This document shows, piece by piece, positions 33,986 through 40,929 of a stretch of DNA of 50,828 bases. Under the pieces are notes generated by a model. The model saw only the letters and a list, made by a program, of their open reading frames with translations. It was not told the origin of the DNA and did no database searches. The translations under genes were made by a program, and so were the position numbers. How positions within the stretch are numbered: the first letter of the stretch is position 1; each line of letters starts with the position of its first letter. The stretch is from an uncultured Bacilli bacterium (GTDB taxonomy: Bacteria > Bacillota_I > Bacilli_A > RF39 > UBA660), in NCBI GenBank assembly GCA_910586295.1, contig CAJUGE010000103.1:1-50828 (forward strand), given 5' to 3'.

Positions 33986-34729
33986 TTATTTTTCATTTTT
34001 ACTAGCCTTCCAAAAAATTTCATTTATTAAATCTTTTGGAACCTCGCTTCTGCTAATATAATCGCTTTTAATCGAACTATTTCTTATTTTATTCTCTTTG
34101 CCTCGACAATAAAAATTATTAGAGTGGCAAGAATTGCCAATTTTGCAGGACTTCAATTCTAAGTTAATATCGCTAAATATTGTTGTAGGTTTTCTATATT
34201 CAAATCCATATTGGCAATATGTACACAAATTAGTAATACATTTATAATTTTTATTTATATAAATTTCCATAAAGTCTTTTGGATTTTCAACAAACCAGTG
34301 CTTAGGTTTAAAGTAATTTATTATCATAAATGTTTTATCCAAAATTCTCATTGCATTTATAGCTTCTTCTTTTACTTTTTCTGGTGTTTTTAAAATCGAA
34401 TATTTAGAATTTACATTAAAATTTTCTCTTATTTTAAAATCTACCATTTTTCCTTTGTCTTTAACACTCTCAAAGTATATATTTCCGCCTTTGACTCCAC
34501 AAGCAAACGACCATTTTTCGCAGGGCGGACTAGCCCATATATAATCAATTTTTCTTCCATTTAAGTATTTTTCGATTGTTTGTATGCAATTATTATCTAA
34601 AATATTTATGCATATATCAGGTTTATACTTTTTTTCAAAGTCTAAAGTAATAATTTCAAAATCTTCCTTATTTAATGATTTTGACAAAGACTTTCCACCT
34701 GAAAATAAATCTAAAATTAATTTTTTCAT
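33986..34729 (-). CDS. DNA cytosine-5 methyltransferase-like protein
   Basis: The protein shows the C5-methyltransferase motifs in order: DLFSGGKSLSKSL (motif I) at the N-terminus, LDFEKKYKPDI (II), WASPPCEKWSF near residue 66 with the catalytic Cys (motif IV, PPC..WS), WFVENPKDF near residue 148 (motif VI ENP), and SEVPKDLINEIF at the end. With 247 residues it is shorter than standalone enzymes, because the target-recognition part is reduced. A nearby Cys/His cluster (CTYCQYG, CHSNNFYC) may bind zinc. No restriction enzyme is adjacent, so it probably protects phage DNA. Confidence 0.8.
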   Translation of the reverse strand: MKKLILDLFSGGKSLSKSLNKEDFEIITLDFEKKYKPDICINILDNNCIQTIEKYLNGRKIDYIWASPPCEKWSFACGVKGGNIYFESVKDKGKMVDFKIRENFNVNSKYSILKTPEKVKEEAINAMRILDKTFMIINYFKPKHWFVENPKDFMEIYINKNYKCITNLCTYCQYGFEYRKPTTIFSDINLELKSCKIGNSCHSNNFYCRGKENKIRNSSIKSDYISRSEVPKDLINEIFWKASKNEK

Positions 34730-35073
34730 AAGTCTCCCAAGAAAAACAATAAACCCTTTACAATTTTTTCTGGTTTGGTTTCAGTCTCTTGTTTCTTTTT
34801 CTTATTTAACTCTTTACCCCAAGACCCTTTATATCCATATTTACTCACTTCTATATCCATTTTGGCACGAAATTGTGATTTAGTGAGATAATCTGTTATA
34901 TTTTCTATTGCTTCTTCTTCATATCCTAAAAAATCCATTATTTTCATATACTGTGATTTTCTATAACTTTTGTTATAACATCTTTGATAATATTTATATA
35001 ATCTGGCATGATGTCTTTCATTTGTTATACCAATATACTTTAAAAATGCTATAAACTTTTCTTTACTTATCAT
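34726..35073 (-). CDS. Unknown basic phage protein, 115 aa
   Basis: The protein is not recognised. It is strongly basic and helical (RHHARLYKYYQRCYNKSYRKSQYMK), with FLGYEEEAIENITDYLTKSQFRAK in the middle and a Lys-rich stretch near the end (ELNKKKKQETETKPEK). Nucleic-acid binding is plausible. Its stop overlaps the cytosine methyltransferase start by 4 bases. Confidence 0.62.
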   Translation of the reverse strand: MISKEKFIAFLKYIGITNERHHARLYKYYQRCYNKSYRKSQYMKIMDFLGYEEEAIENITDYLTKSQFRAKMDIEVSKYGYKGSWGKELNKKKKQETETKPEKIVKGLLFFLGDL

Positions 35074-35115
35074 GGTTTACCTCTCTTTCTTAATTAGTAA
35101 ACCAAAACCCTCTTT

Positions 35116-35907
35116 TTATAAATTATCAAATATTGTGGTCTGTACTTTTATGTCACTTAACATTTGTTCTTTTGCTTTCTTGTAAAAGTCTTTTTTTATT
35201 TCAAAACCATAACAATTACGATTTAACTCTGCACATGCTCTTAAGGTACTACCACTTCCTGCTACTGGATCAATTACTACATCTCCTTCGTCTGTAAATA
35301 TTTCTATAAGTCTTTTAAGTAAGTTTATAGGTTTTTGAGTGGGATGTATCTTAGGATACTCTTTACTAGAATCTCTTTTCCATTCAAACCAATTAAATAT
35401 CATTTTTCCGTTGTTATTGAACTTTGGTAGTTTATCTCTATAAAGTACTACTGCATATTCAGTTGCCCCTACTATCTTCATATTTGCTTTTAATACTTGT
35501 GCTGAATAGTTTTTAGTAAATATTAGTGGATATGATTTCATAAGCCCATGCTTTTTACCTTCTTCTATAACCATTTGCATTTGTTCAAAGGCACAGAATA
35601 TTATCATCGCTGGAGCATTACTGCTTTTTCCTCTTTCAACCTTATCTTTTGGTTCTTTCTTTAAATATCTAGTGCAAAAATCAAAAAAGTTGTTTATTTT
35701 AAAATTTTCATCAGTATCAAAGAATGATTTACCAGCGAGCTCGCTTTCTCCATTTTTATTGTCGCCATTTATATACCAACTGGGATTACTCGCATAAGCA
35801 TTATTGCCTAGATTATAAGGCAAATCTGCTATTATAAGTTGTGCATGTTGTATATTATAGCGTTTGGCATTCTCGAAATGGTCATTATATAATTCTACTT
35901 TACTCAT
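35116..35907 (-). CDS. Site-specific DNA methyltransferase (beta-class, amino-methylating)
   Basis: The protein shows the permuted order of beta-class enzymes: the catalytic motif ADLPYNLG (DLPY, a D/NPPY variant) near residue 30, then TQKPINLLKRLIEIF and the AdoMet-binding VVIDPVAGSGSTLRACAEL near residue 225, then YGFEIKKDFYKKAKEQM. It probably methylates N6-adenine or N4-cytosine. No cognate nuclease is present, so it is an orphan phage enzyme, likely against host restriction. Confidence 0.87.
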   Translation of the reverse strand: MSKVELYNDHFENAKRYNIQHAQLIIADLPYNLGNNAYASNPSWYINGDNKNGESELAGKSFFDTDENFKINNFFDFCTRYLKKEPKDKVERGKSSNAPAMIIFCAFEQMQMVIEEGKKHGLMKSYPLIFTKNYSAQVLKANMKIVGATEYAVVLYRDKLPKFNNNGKMIFNWFEWKRDSSKEYPKIHPTQKPINLLKRLIEIFTDEGDVVIDPVAGSGSTLRACAELNRNCYGFEIKKDFYKKAKEQMLSDIKVQTTIFDNL

Positions 35908-35918
35908 TTTTCACACCT

Positions 35919-36347
35919 CTAAAATGGTAAATCGTCATCACTAAGTGCTACTTCACTTCCAAATTGTGAGAAAGGGTCTTCTTGTATAGGAACTGATGAT
36001 GAATTTTCTTGTATATCTCTTGCTTCGTTTGATTTATGTGCCAAATATTCTATGTTTTCAGCCATTACTTCCGTAACATATCTTTTAGTGCCATCTTGTG
36101 CATCATAACTTCTCGTTTGTATTCTTCCCTCTATACTTATTAAATCTCCTTTTGAACAATATTTACTTAAGTTTTCTGCTCTATCTCCAAACACTGTGAA
36201 GTTTATAAAGTCTGCATCTATATTTCCATCTTTGTTTTTAAATGGTCTATTTACTGCTATACTGCTTTGTGCATTTTTAACACCATTTTGTGATACTCTA
36301 TATGTTATTTCTCTTGATATTCTACCAACTAATATTACTCTATTCAT
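35919..36347 (-). CDS. ssb: Single-stranded DNA-binding protein
   Basis: The OB-fold SSB pattern is clear: MNRVILVGRISREITYRV start, SIAVNRPFKNKDGNIDADFINFTVFGDRAENL (landmarks ADFINF and AENLSKY), KGDLISIEGRIQTRSY, VMAENIEYL. The C-terminal acidic tip SDDDLPF is complete, so it can dock host partners. ATG 36347 is preferred to the frame start at 36368. It overlaps the end of the DGR-like target gene. It works with the annealing protein and helicase of the same operon. Confidence 0.95.
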   Translation of the reverse strand: MNRVILVGRISREITYRVSQNGVKNAQSSIAVNRPFKNKDGNIDADFINFTVFGDRAENLSKYCSKGDLISIEGRIQTRSYDAQDGTKRYVTEVMAENIEYLAHKSNEARDIQENSSSVPIQEDPFSQFGSEVALSDDDLPF

Positions 36348-37029
36348 CTTTATCAACCTTACTTTCATTTATATATTTAATGACTTCATTTAGTTTTTCC
36401 GCTATATCTTCTGTATCAGCCTCATATATATCTTCTATTTCTTCGATAGTTACGTCGCAATCGTGGTCGCTTGCGATACTGTAATTTACATCAGTCAACT
36501 GAATATCAGATTTTAGAGATATTACTGGACGAACGACGCCACTAAAGTTGACGTAGTTAGCACTCAAGTAGCCAGGGTAACTAGAACCGTACACTGCGAA
36601 CACGTACGCGCTGCCACTACTGTAGAAGTAATACGGACTCATTGTCCAATATCCATATTGTCTATTTGTCTTTTTAACTTCTAAAGGTAATTTTTCTACT
36701 TCTTCTTTTGTAATTAACCTTATGTAATCTTTTGTAGTTACCTTTTCAGTATTTAATTCTACTGTTGTCTCCATAACATTTAAATCTTCTAAATCTAAGT
36801 CTTCTAAGAATTTAGTATTTAATACTTGTCTTATGTAAGAGTCTCTCCACCATGGATTTGTATAATCCTTATTGAATCTAACATCATAGTCACTGTCTAC
36901 CATTTGATTATTTGTGAAATATTTTTTTACTTGCTCTACTGTTAGTCCATCTTTCATAAATAGTAATTTTTCTTTTTTGTTTTCTTTTATTACATACCAT
37001 TCAAAATTTTTATAATTTACTAGTCTCAT
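36340..37029 (-). CDS. DGR-target-like protein 1 (variable repeat VR1)
   Basis: This 229-residue protein resembles DUF6273-type C-type-lectin-fold proteins. The core YWTMSPYYFYSSGSAYVFAV is followed by SVPGYL-like SSYPGYL and VVRPVISLKS. VR1 (36508-36611) is about half G+C by my count, while the rest of the gene is very AT-rich. An acidic tail of about 55 residues follows. Start ATG 37029 has AAAGGAG upstream; the frame from 37074 lies in the previous gene. There is no signal peptide. It is a paralogue of the gene at 37388. It sits oddly between recombination genes instead of with tail genes. Confidence 0.75.
   Translation of the reverse strand: MRLVNYKNFEWYVIKENKKEKLLFMKDGLTVEQVKKYFTNNQMVDSDYDVRFNKDYTNPWWRDSYIRQVLNTKFLEDLDLEDLNVMETTVELNTEKVTTKDYIRLITKEEVEKLPLEVKKTNRQYGYWTMSPYYFYSSGSAYVFAVYGSSYPGYLSANYVNFSGVVRPVISLKSDIQLTDVNYSIASDHDCDVTIEEIEDIYEADTEDIAEKLNEVIKYINESKVDKDE
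36508..36611 (-). repeat. Variable repeat VR1 (DGR-like)
   Basis: It aligns without gaps to 37451-37554. Its 3' 30 bases differ from VR2 at one position (identical block ACTGGACGAACGAC on the plus strand), then fixed codons alternate with fully different ones. A hairpin TCGCAA/TTGCGA lies downstream (about 36450-36480), as at DGR targets. Confidence 0.65.
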
Positions 37030-37321
37030 TCTTATTCTCCTTTCTAAATTCTTCGTAGTATTCACCACGTCCATTTTTTATTTCAATTTTTATATTTATA
37101 TTGTTTTTATTTGAATATTCTTTTAAATAATCTAATATATTTTTTATATTTTCTTCCTCATCATCTTCTATTTTTATTACTATCCAACCGTTCTTTGTTC
37201 TGTTTTTATAAGTTGGAGTCATATAAAATTCAATAGAACTTACTTTTACATTTATTAACTTTGCTAAATATTGTTTAGTACCTAAATCTATAAATGTATC
37301 TCCTTTGTATAAAGCATACAT
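37010..37321 (-). CDS. Unknown phage protein, 103 aa
   Basis: The N-terminus (MYALYKGDTFIDLGTKQYLAKLINVKVSSIEFYMTPTY region, landmarks YKGDTFIDLGT and VKVSSIEFYMTP) matches a common type of small phage protein with a helix-turn-helix-like element. The C-terminal half is charged (IEDDEEENIKNILDYLKEYS). Function unknown. It overlaps the DGR-target-like gene by 20 bases. Confidence 0.68.
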   Translation of the reverse strand: MYALYKGDTFIDLGTKQYLAKLINVKVSSIEFYMTPTYKNRTKNGWIVIKIEDDEEENIKNILDYLKEYSNKNNINIKIEIKNGRGEYYEEFRKENKNETSKL

Positions 37322-37360
37322 AGATAATCACTTCCTTATATCGTATTTTATTATTTCTAA

Positions 37361-37384
37361 AGTTGAGAGATGGTTCTCTCAACT
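37361..37384. repeat. Perfect 9-bp hairpin after DGR-target-like gene 2
   Basis: AGTTGAGAG and CTCTCAACT flank ATGGTT, just beyond the stop at 37388. It could be a weak terminator or the downstream hairpin typical of DGR target sites. Confidence 0.6.
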
Positions 37385-37387
37385 ATT

Positions 37388-37999
37388 TTAATTTACATTT
37401 TCTATCAAATATGGATTATTCTTTGAACCATCACCAGTTAGTAGTACATTAGATTTTAGAGATACTACTGGACGAACGACGAGCGTACCGTGTACACCAA
37501 AGTAGTCCAAGTAGCCAGGAACACTAGAACCGTGCACAATGAACACGTACGCGCGGAAGTCATTTTCGTTTGTGTTTGAAGTCATAGTCCAATACCATTC
37601 ATCACTTTGTATGTGTAAATCTCCATCTAATTCTTCTACTTCTTTTTTCTTTAACAATCTAACATAATCTTTTTTCATTAAATTTAATTTATCCTTAGGT
37701 AGTTTTTCTAGAAATTTATTGTTAAGTATTCTTCTAATCACACTATTTTTCCAAGTATCATCAGTTACATCATTGTTATACCTAACATATTTACCATTTG
37801 CTAGTCTTTTTCCATCTATTATTTCGTTTATTATTTCTTCTGATAATTCTTTTACTGTTGTTAGAAATATATTGTCATTTATTACTTTATAACATATCCA
37901 ATCTATTTCTCCCATTCTTACATAATCATACTTTTTTATTTTCGTATTTGTTTTTCCAAATATCGCTTCTTCTAATTTTTTTAGTCTTTCTTCTATCAT
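37388..37999 (-). CDS. DGR-target-like protein 2 (variable repeat VR2)
   Basis: This 203-residue paralogue of the gene at 36340 has a coiled N-terminal helix (MIEERLKKLEEAIFG), then MGEIDWICYKVINDNIFLTT, WKNSVIRRILNNKFLEKLP and the lectin-like core WYWTMTSNTNENDFRAYVF, SSVPGYL, VVRPVVSLKS. VR2 spans 37451-37554. The N-terminal parts of the two proteins are only distantly similar, so the near-identity of the codons around the variable sites stands out. AAGGAAG precedes the ATG. Its ATG overlaps the stop of a membrane peptide gene. The binding partner is unknown. Confidence 0.75.
   Translation of the reverse strand: MIEERLKKLEEAIFGKTNTKIKKYDYVRMGEIDWICYKVINDNIFLTTVKELSEEIINEIIDGKRLANGKYVRYNNDVTDDTWKNSVIRRILNNKFLEKLPKDKLNLMKKDYVRLLKKKEVEELDGDLHIQSDEWYWTMTSNTNENDFRAYVFIVHGSSVPGYLDYFGVHGTLVVRPVVSLKSNVLLTGDGSKNNPYLIENVN
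37451..37554 (-). repeat. Variable repeat VR2 (DGR-like)
   Basis: It has the same length and invariant codons as VR1 (GCG TAC GTG TTC, GGT TCT AGT, CCT GGC TAC TTG, GTC GTT CGT CCA). About 13 intervening codons differ, most ending in C or T, as expected from AAC/AAT template codons. G+C is about half. Confidence 0.65.
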
Positions 38000-38172
38000 T
38001 TTTCTTCCTTCTTTCTTTTTGTTTCTAATTTATTTATTCTATAATGATGTATTAAAGTTTGAAACTGGTCTAATATCATCAAACCTACCAATATCATTAC
38101 AAGTATCAAACACCATTTCGCAAGTGGAGTTACGTTTACTGTTTCTCCAAAATCTAATTTTTGTAATATCAT
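37996..38172 (-). CDS. Small membrane protein, 58 aa
   Basis: A polar N-terminus (MILQKLDFGETVNVTPLAKW) precedes one hydrophobic helix (CLILVMILVGLMIL), then a basic tail (NKLETKRKKEEK). The start and stop overlap both neighbours (ATGA), so it is a coupled operon member. Function unknown. Confidence 0.6.
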   Translation of the reverse strand: MILQKLDFGETVNVTPLAKWCLILVMILVGLMILDQFQTLIHHYRINKLETKRKKEEK

Positions 38173-38336
38173 TTTTTATCATCCTTTATTAGCATATAAT
38201 CAAAATCATTGCCCTTTATTTTAATACAATAATTCTCATAATATTTTTCTGGTAATGTTGCTTTGGTTATGCCTAAAATATTATTACCATTCCAAATTAT
38301 CAAACCACCAGGTAAGTCACTTATTTTAATTTTCAT
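38169..38336 (-). CDS. Unknown small phage protein, 55 aa
   Basis: MKIKISDLPGGLIIWNGNNI and ITKATLPEKYYENYCIKIK suggest a small beta-rich protein. It ends with an acidic-basic helix. It overlaps the NinB-like gene by 4 bases and the membrane peptide gene by 4 bases. The family is not recognised. Confidence 0.6.
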   Translation of the reverse strand: MKIKISDLPGGLIIWNGNNILGITKATLPEKYYENYCIKIKGNDFDYMLIKDDKK

Positions 38337-38812
38337 TTTCTTTCACCCCATTCCACTATCATTTTTTCTATTTCTTTATCTTGTGGTGTCATTATTCCTA
38401 AGTTGTGGCAGTCTTGAATTAAATTATCTATAAGTCTACTCATTTCTTTGGTATCGTAAGTAGAGCTACCATAATAAGCGAGTACGTTTGTACAACCATC
38501 CAATTTACTTGTATCTATATCACATACCCACCCTATTCCTTTATTGCACCATTCAGCAATAAACCTTTTTATTGCTTTATCTCTCATACATAATGTATCA
38601 AAAACACCTACTTCTTTAATATGCTTTCTATACACTTCTTCTTTTGTTATATTCATTTTCTCTGCTATATCTTGACATAACTGCCACATAAGTCCATTAG
38701 CATTTAAACTTCTTTTCTTTTTATTTTCTTTAACCGTAAATTTATATTCCTTATCTTGTTCTAATTTAAATAGTTCTCTTACAAAGTCCTGTGTCTTTCC
38801 TACATATTCTAT
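38333..38812 (-). CDS. NinB-like recombination protein, apparently with an ATA start
   Basis: The conserved N-terminal part KENKKKRSLNANGLMWQL and then ITKEEVYRKHIKEVGVF match NinB-like phage proteins, and YYGSSTYDTKEMSRLIDNLI matches the C-terminal half. The first ATG (38689) would cut off the conserved KRSLNAN block. The frame is open up to 38812, directly after the TAA of the exonuclease gene. The first codon there is ATA, with AAGGAAGTGG 5 bases upstream, so an AUA start (or a mutated ATG) is likely. The product would have 159 residues and is thought to act in recombination. Confidence 0.7.
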   Translation of the reverse strand: MEYVGKTQDFVRELFKLEQDKEYKFTVKENKKKRSLNANGLMWQLCQDIAEKMNITKEEVYRKHIKEVGVFDTLCMRDKAIKRFIAEWCNKGIGWVCDIDTSKLDGCTNVLAYYGSSTYDTKEMSRLIDNLIQDCHNLGIMTPQDKEIEKMIVEWGERK

Positions 38813-39409
38813 TTAAACCACTTCCTTTGCTAAATATTCTTCTACTAGTTTTAGAGCTAATTCTTCATTAATTGGTATACTTACATACTTTCTTACATCT
38901 TCTCTTAAATGAAACCCTTTTAGAAATTTAATTTCTTTGTTATAGCATTGAGTGTAACCGATTCTATAAAGGTTTAGCTGATAAGCTAGGTATTCTTTAT
39001 CTAGAGTTGCTGTACGTTTTATATCCCCAAGTCCTAACTCGTCATTTTCTTCTAACACTAGATCTAATCTTCCACATGCTATTGGTTTATTATCCTTAAA
39101 CAAGATTATTGGGACTTCATTATCTATTACTTCAAACTTATATTGCCTTTGTAAGAACTTCATGTTTTTAAGTTCTTTACATCCGATGTCTTCAACTTTG
39201 TATTTGTACCATTTTTCTATAGCCTCGTGTACTCTAGTTCCTTTTACTGCTGCGTTATCCAATACTTCTTTACTAATTCCTTGATACTTATTACCAAACT
39301 TAACTTTAAGTATTTGAGTTATAGACGGAAGTATGATTCCATCAACTAAATAAGTGTGGCTTTCATCTATATACTCAACTACATAATTTTTAATTTTCCA
39401 TGTTTCCAT
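38813..39409 (-). CDS. PD-(D/E)XK nuclease, RecE/RecB-type exonuclease
   Basis: The core motifs of phage exonucleases are visible: RVHEAIEKWYKY near residue 60, then GRLDLVLEENDELGLGDIKRT with catalytic Asp near residue 115 and the D-x-K (DIK) near residue 130, followed by YQLNLYRIGY. Together with the annealing protein gene two positions upstream this makes a Red-like recombination pair. The 198-residue length is compact. The start lies within the end of the gene upstream (20-base overlap). Confidence 0.85.
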   Translation of the reverse strand: METWKIKNYVVEYIDESHTYLVDGIILPSITQILKVKFGNKYQGISKEVLDNAAVKGTRVHEAIEKWYKYKVEDIGCKELKNMKFLQRQYKFEVIDNEVPIILFKDNKPIACGRLDLVLEENDELGLGDIKRTATLDKEYLAYQLNLYRIGYTQCYNKEIKFLKGFHLREDVRKYVSIPINEELALKLVEEYLAKEVV

Positions 39410-39728
39410 CTTTTAATTTTATCCTTACGCTTGATTTAACAGGATTCATTTTGACATATTCATCATATAAGTCTGGGTTATCTTCTCTTAGCTTTTTACT
39501 ATCAAAACTTTCTCTATCACTAGGCGCTATGTATGTTACTTCTAATCCTACTATTTCATTACTTACCTTTAGAATACCTTTATTTTCCATTTCTTCTAAT
39601 ATCTGTTCAGTCTTATCTTTTAATTTTTTATCTATCTGTTCCTTTAATATTTTTAAGTTCATTATCTCATTAGCTTCTTTTTCATTGATTAATGATATAC
39701 CATTTTCTACTACTATTAATGCATTCAT
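39390..39728 (-). CDS. Phage protein between recombination genes, 112 aa
   Basis: The protein has a central helix (LKILKEQIDKKLKDKTEQILEEMENKG) and a C-terminal beta region with LEVTYIAPSDRESFDSKKLREDNPDLYDEYVK (landmarks YIAPSDRESFD and DLYDEY). This pattern is common in small phage proteins next to exonuclease and annealing genes. Function unknown, probably an accessory for recombination. Confidence 0.72.
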   Translation of the reverse strand: MNALIVVENGISLINEKEANEIMNLKILKEQIDKKLKDKTEQILEEMENKGILKVSNEIVGLEVTYIAPSDRESFDSKKLREDNPDLYDEYVKMNPVKSSVRIKLKDGNMEN

Positions 39729-40432
39729 TTACTTTCACTCCTTTTTGAAATTAGACTACTTGCTTCAACAAGTGTTAAATCTTCTAACTTGTCTTTTATT
39801 ACTAATTTTAAAGCTTCTTTTATTTCATCTGTGTTATATAAGTTCATTATTCTTGCTACTTGCTCTGGTGTTGCCTTTGTTACTGGTTTATTCTCTGCCT
39901 TTGGTTGTTCTTCTTGTTTTTTTGTTTTATCAACGTTATATACCACACCCTTAGTTGTTAAATTGACAATTACAAGTTTAATTATTTCTCTATCATTATT
40001 GTACTCAATTGCTTTTACGAAAAACTTGTCATTACACTTTGATTTACCTTGATTGTCTTTAAAAATTTTACAATTTTCTGCTGTTATCCAAATAAATGGT
40101 GCTGAATATAATTCTCTTCCTATTCCCCAGTTAAAGCATGCCCTTTTGAAACTATCGCTAGCAAGACCTTTTTCTTTTTCTGTATTGCTTTCTGTACCTG
40201 TGTCTTCTTTTTTAATCCACATTTTTTTATCTACGTCCCAAATTGATACAATACAATTTGCATTATCTCTTGTATATTCTTTTTGCCAATTCATAGGACC
40301 TACTACTTCATCTAATAGTTTTTGGTCAACCCTTGCATCTTTGTAAAGCAGTAATATTAAACCTTTTTCAGTAACGCTTTGTATTCTGCAGTCTATTTCA
40401 TTTGCATTTAATGTTCTAAATGTTAATTCCAT
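39725..40432 (-). CDS. Rad52/Sak-type single-strand annealing protein
   Basis: The signature of this family is strong: LILLLYKDARVDQKLLDEVVGPMNWQKEY (landmarks YKDARVDQ and GPMNWQ), CIVSIWD, KEDTGTESNTEKEKGLASDSFKRACFNWGIGRELY (landmarks KGLASDSFKRA and WGIGRELY) and SAPFIWI. It anneals complementary strands, working with the PD-(D/E)XK nuclease and SSB of the same operon. Residues beyond 180 form a flexible linker and a helical C-terminal part. Start overlaps the stop of the gene downstream by 4 bases in the ATGA style. Confidence 0.9.
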   Translation of the reverse strand: MELTFRTLNANEIDCRIQSVTEKGLILLLYKDARVDQKLLDEVVGPMNWQKEYTRDNANCIVSIWDVDKKMWIKKEDTGTESNTEKEKGLASDSFKRACFNWGIGRELYSAPFIWITAENCKIFKDNQGKSKCNDKFFVKAIEYNNDREIIKLVIVNLTTKGVVYNVDKTKKQEEQPKAENKPVTKATPEQVARIMNLYNTDEIKEALKLVIKDKLEDLTLVEASSLISKRSESK

Positions 40433-40630
40433 TTATATTACCTCCGTTATTTTTTTCATTGCTCCATATAGTCTTTTAAAAAACTCATATTTTTTCCATA
40501 AAACTTGTTCTTTATCACATAACTTGATATGTGTTTCAAAATTTGAATAATTAATTAGTTTGTCTATTGCTTTTCCTAATTCGCTTGCTTGTTTAAAGCA
40601 TTCGTTTTGTTTTTTATATACCTCTTTCAT
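40433..40630 (-). CDS. Unknown small phage protein, 65 aa
   Basis: MKEVYKKQNECFKQASELGK begins an all-helical basic protein ending YGAMKKITEVI. It is not recognised. ATG 40630 has GAGGAG 8 bases upstream; the longer frame lies in the gene before. It overlaps its neighbour by 4 bases. Confidence 0.6.
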   Translation of the reverse strand: MKEVYKKQNECFKQASELGKAIDKLINYSNFETHIKLCDKEQVLWKKYEFFKRLYGAMKKITEVI

Positions 40631-40827
40631 TCTTTTATCTCCTCTACTTTTAAAATATCTTCTACACATGTATCTACCATTTCTACGTCAATAAAGTCAT
40701 ATTTTTCATAATTACTTGCTAGTTCTTCTGCTTCTTCTTTGTTTTTAGCCCATATTTCCATAACCATTTTGCAGCTACAATCTGCTATTACTCTATAGCA
40801 TTTTTCATCATTTTCTAGTTCAAACAT
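40627..40827 (-). CDS. Unknown small phage protein, 66 aa
   Basis: MFELENDEKCYRVIADCSCKMVMEIWAKNKEEAEELASN suggests a small protein with a beta strand and helix (landmarks CYRVIADCSCKM and NKEEAEELA); the CSC motif might bind a metal. The tail is acidic. It is not recognised. It follows the 33-aa gene without a gap. Confidence 0.6.
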   Translation of the reverse strand: MFELENDEKCYRVIADCSCKMVMEIWAKNKEEAEELASNYEKYDFIDVEMVDTCVEDILKVEEIKE

Positions 40828-40929
40828 CTAAACACCTAGCCTTTCTATTATTTCTTTTAGTTTTTCTTCATAATTATCTGTGTCTTTTATTTTTTTCTTT
40901 TCTTCTTCATATTTCGTCCAAATATTCAT
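40828..40929 (-). CDS. Candidate 33-residue phage peptide
   Basis: MNIWTKYEEEKKKIKDTDN is followed by YEEKLKEIIERLGV. GAGGAGG precedes the ATG, which overlaps the stop of the helicase gene (TAATG). The spacing makes it a likely real coupled gene. Function unknown. Confidence 0.5.
   Translation of the reverse strand: MNIWTKYEEEKKKIKDTDNYEEKLKEIIERLGV

Noticed and set aside
37361..37384. Extra CI operator, because it contains GTTGAG and CTCAAC
   Set aside because: The half-site spacing is 10 bases instead of 5 and it lies directly after a stop codon, so a terminator or DGR-type hairpin is more likely.
36340..37999. Ordinary gene duplication as the explanation for the similar 3' regions of two genes
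   Set aside because: Similarity at DNA level is concentrated in the repeat, with high G+C, and the flanks are far more diverged. Plain duplication would not keep silent positions only there.
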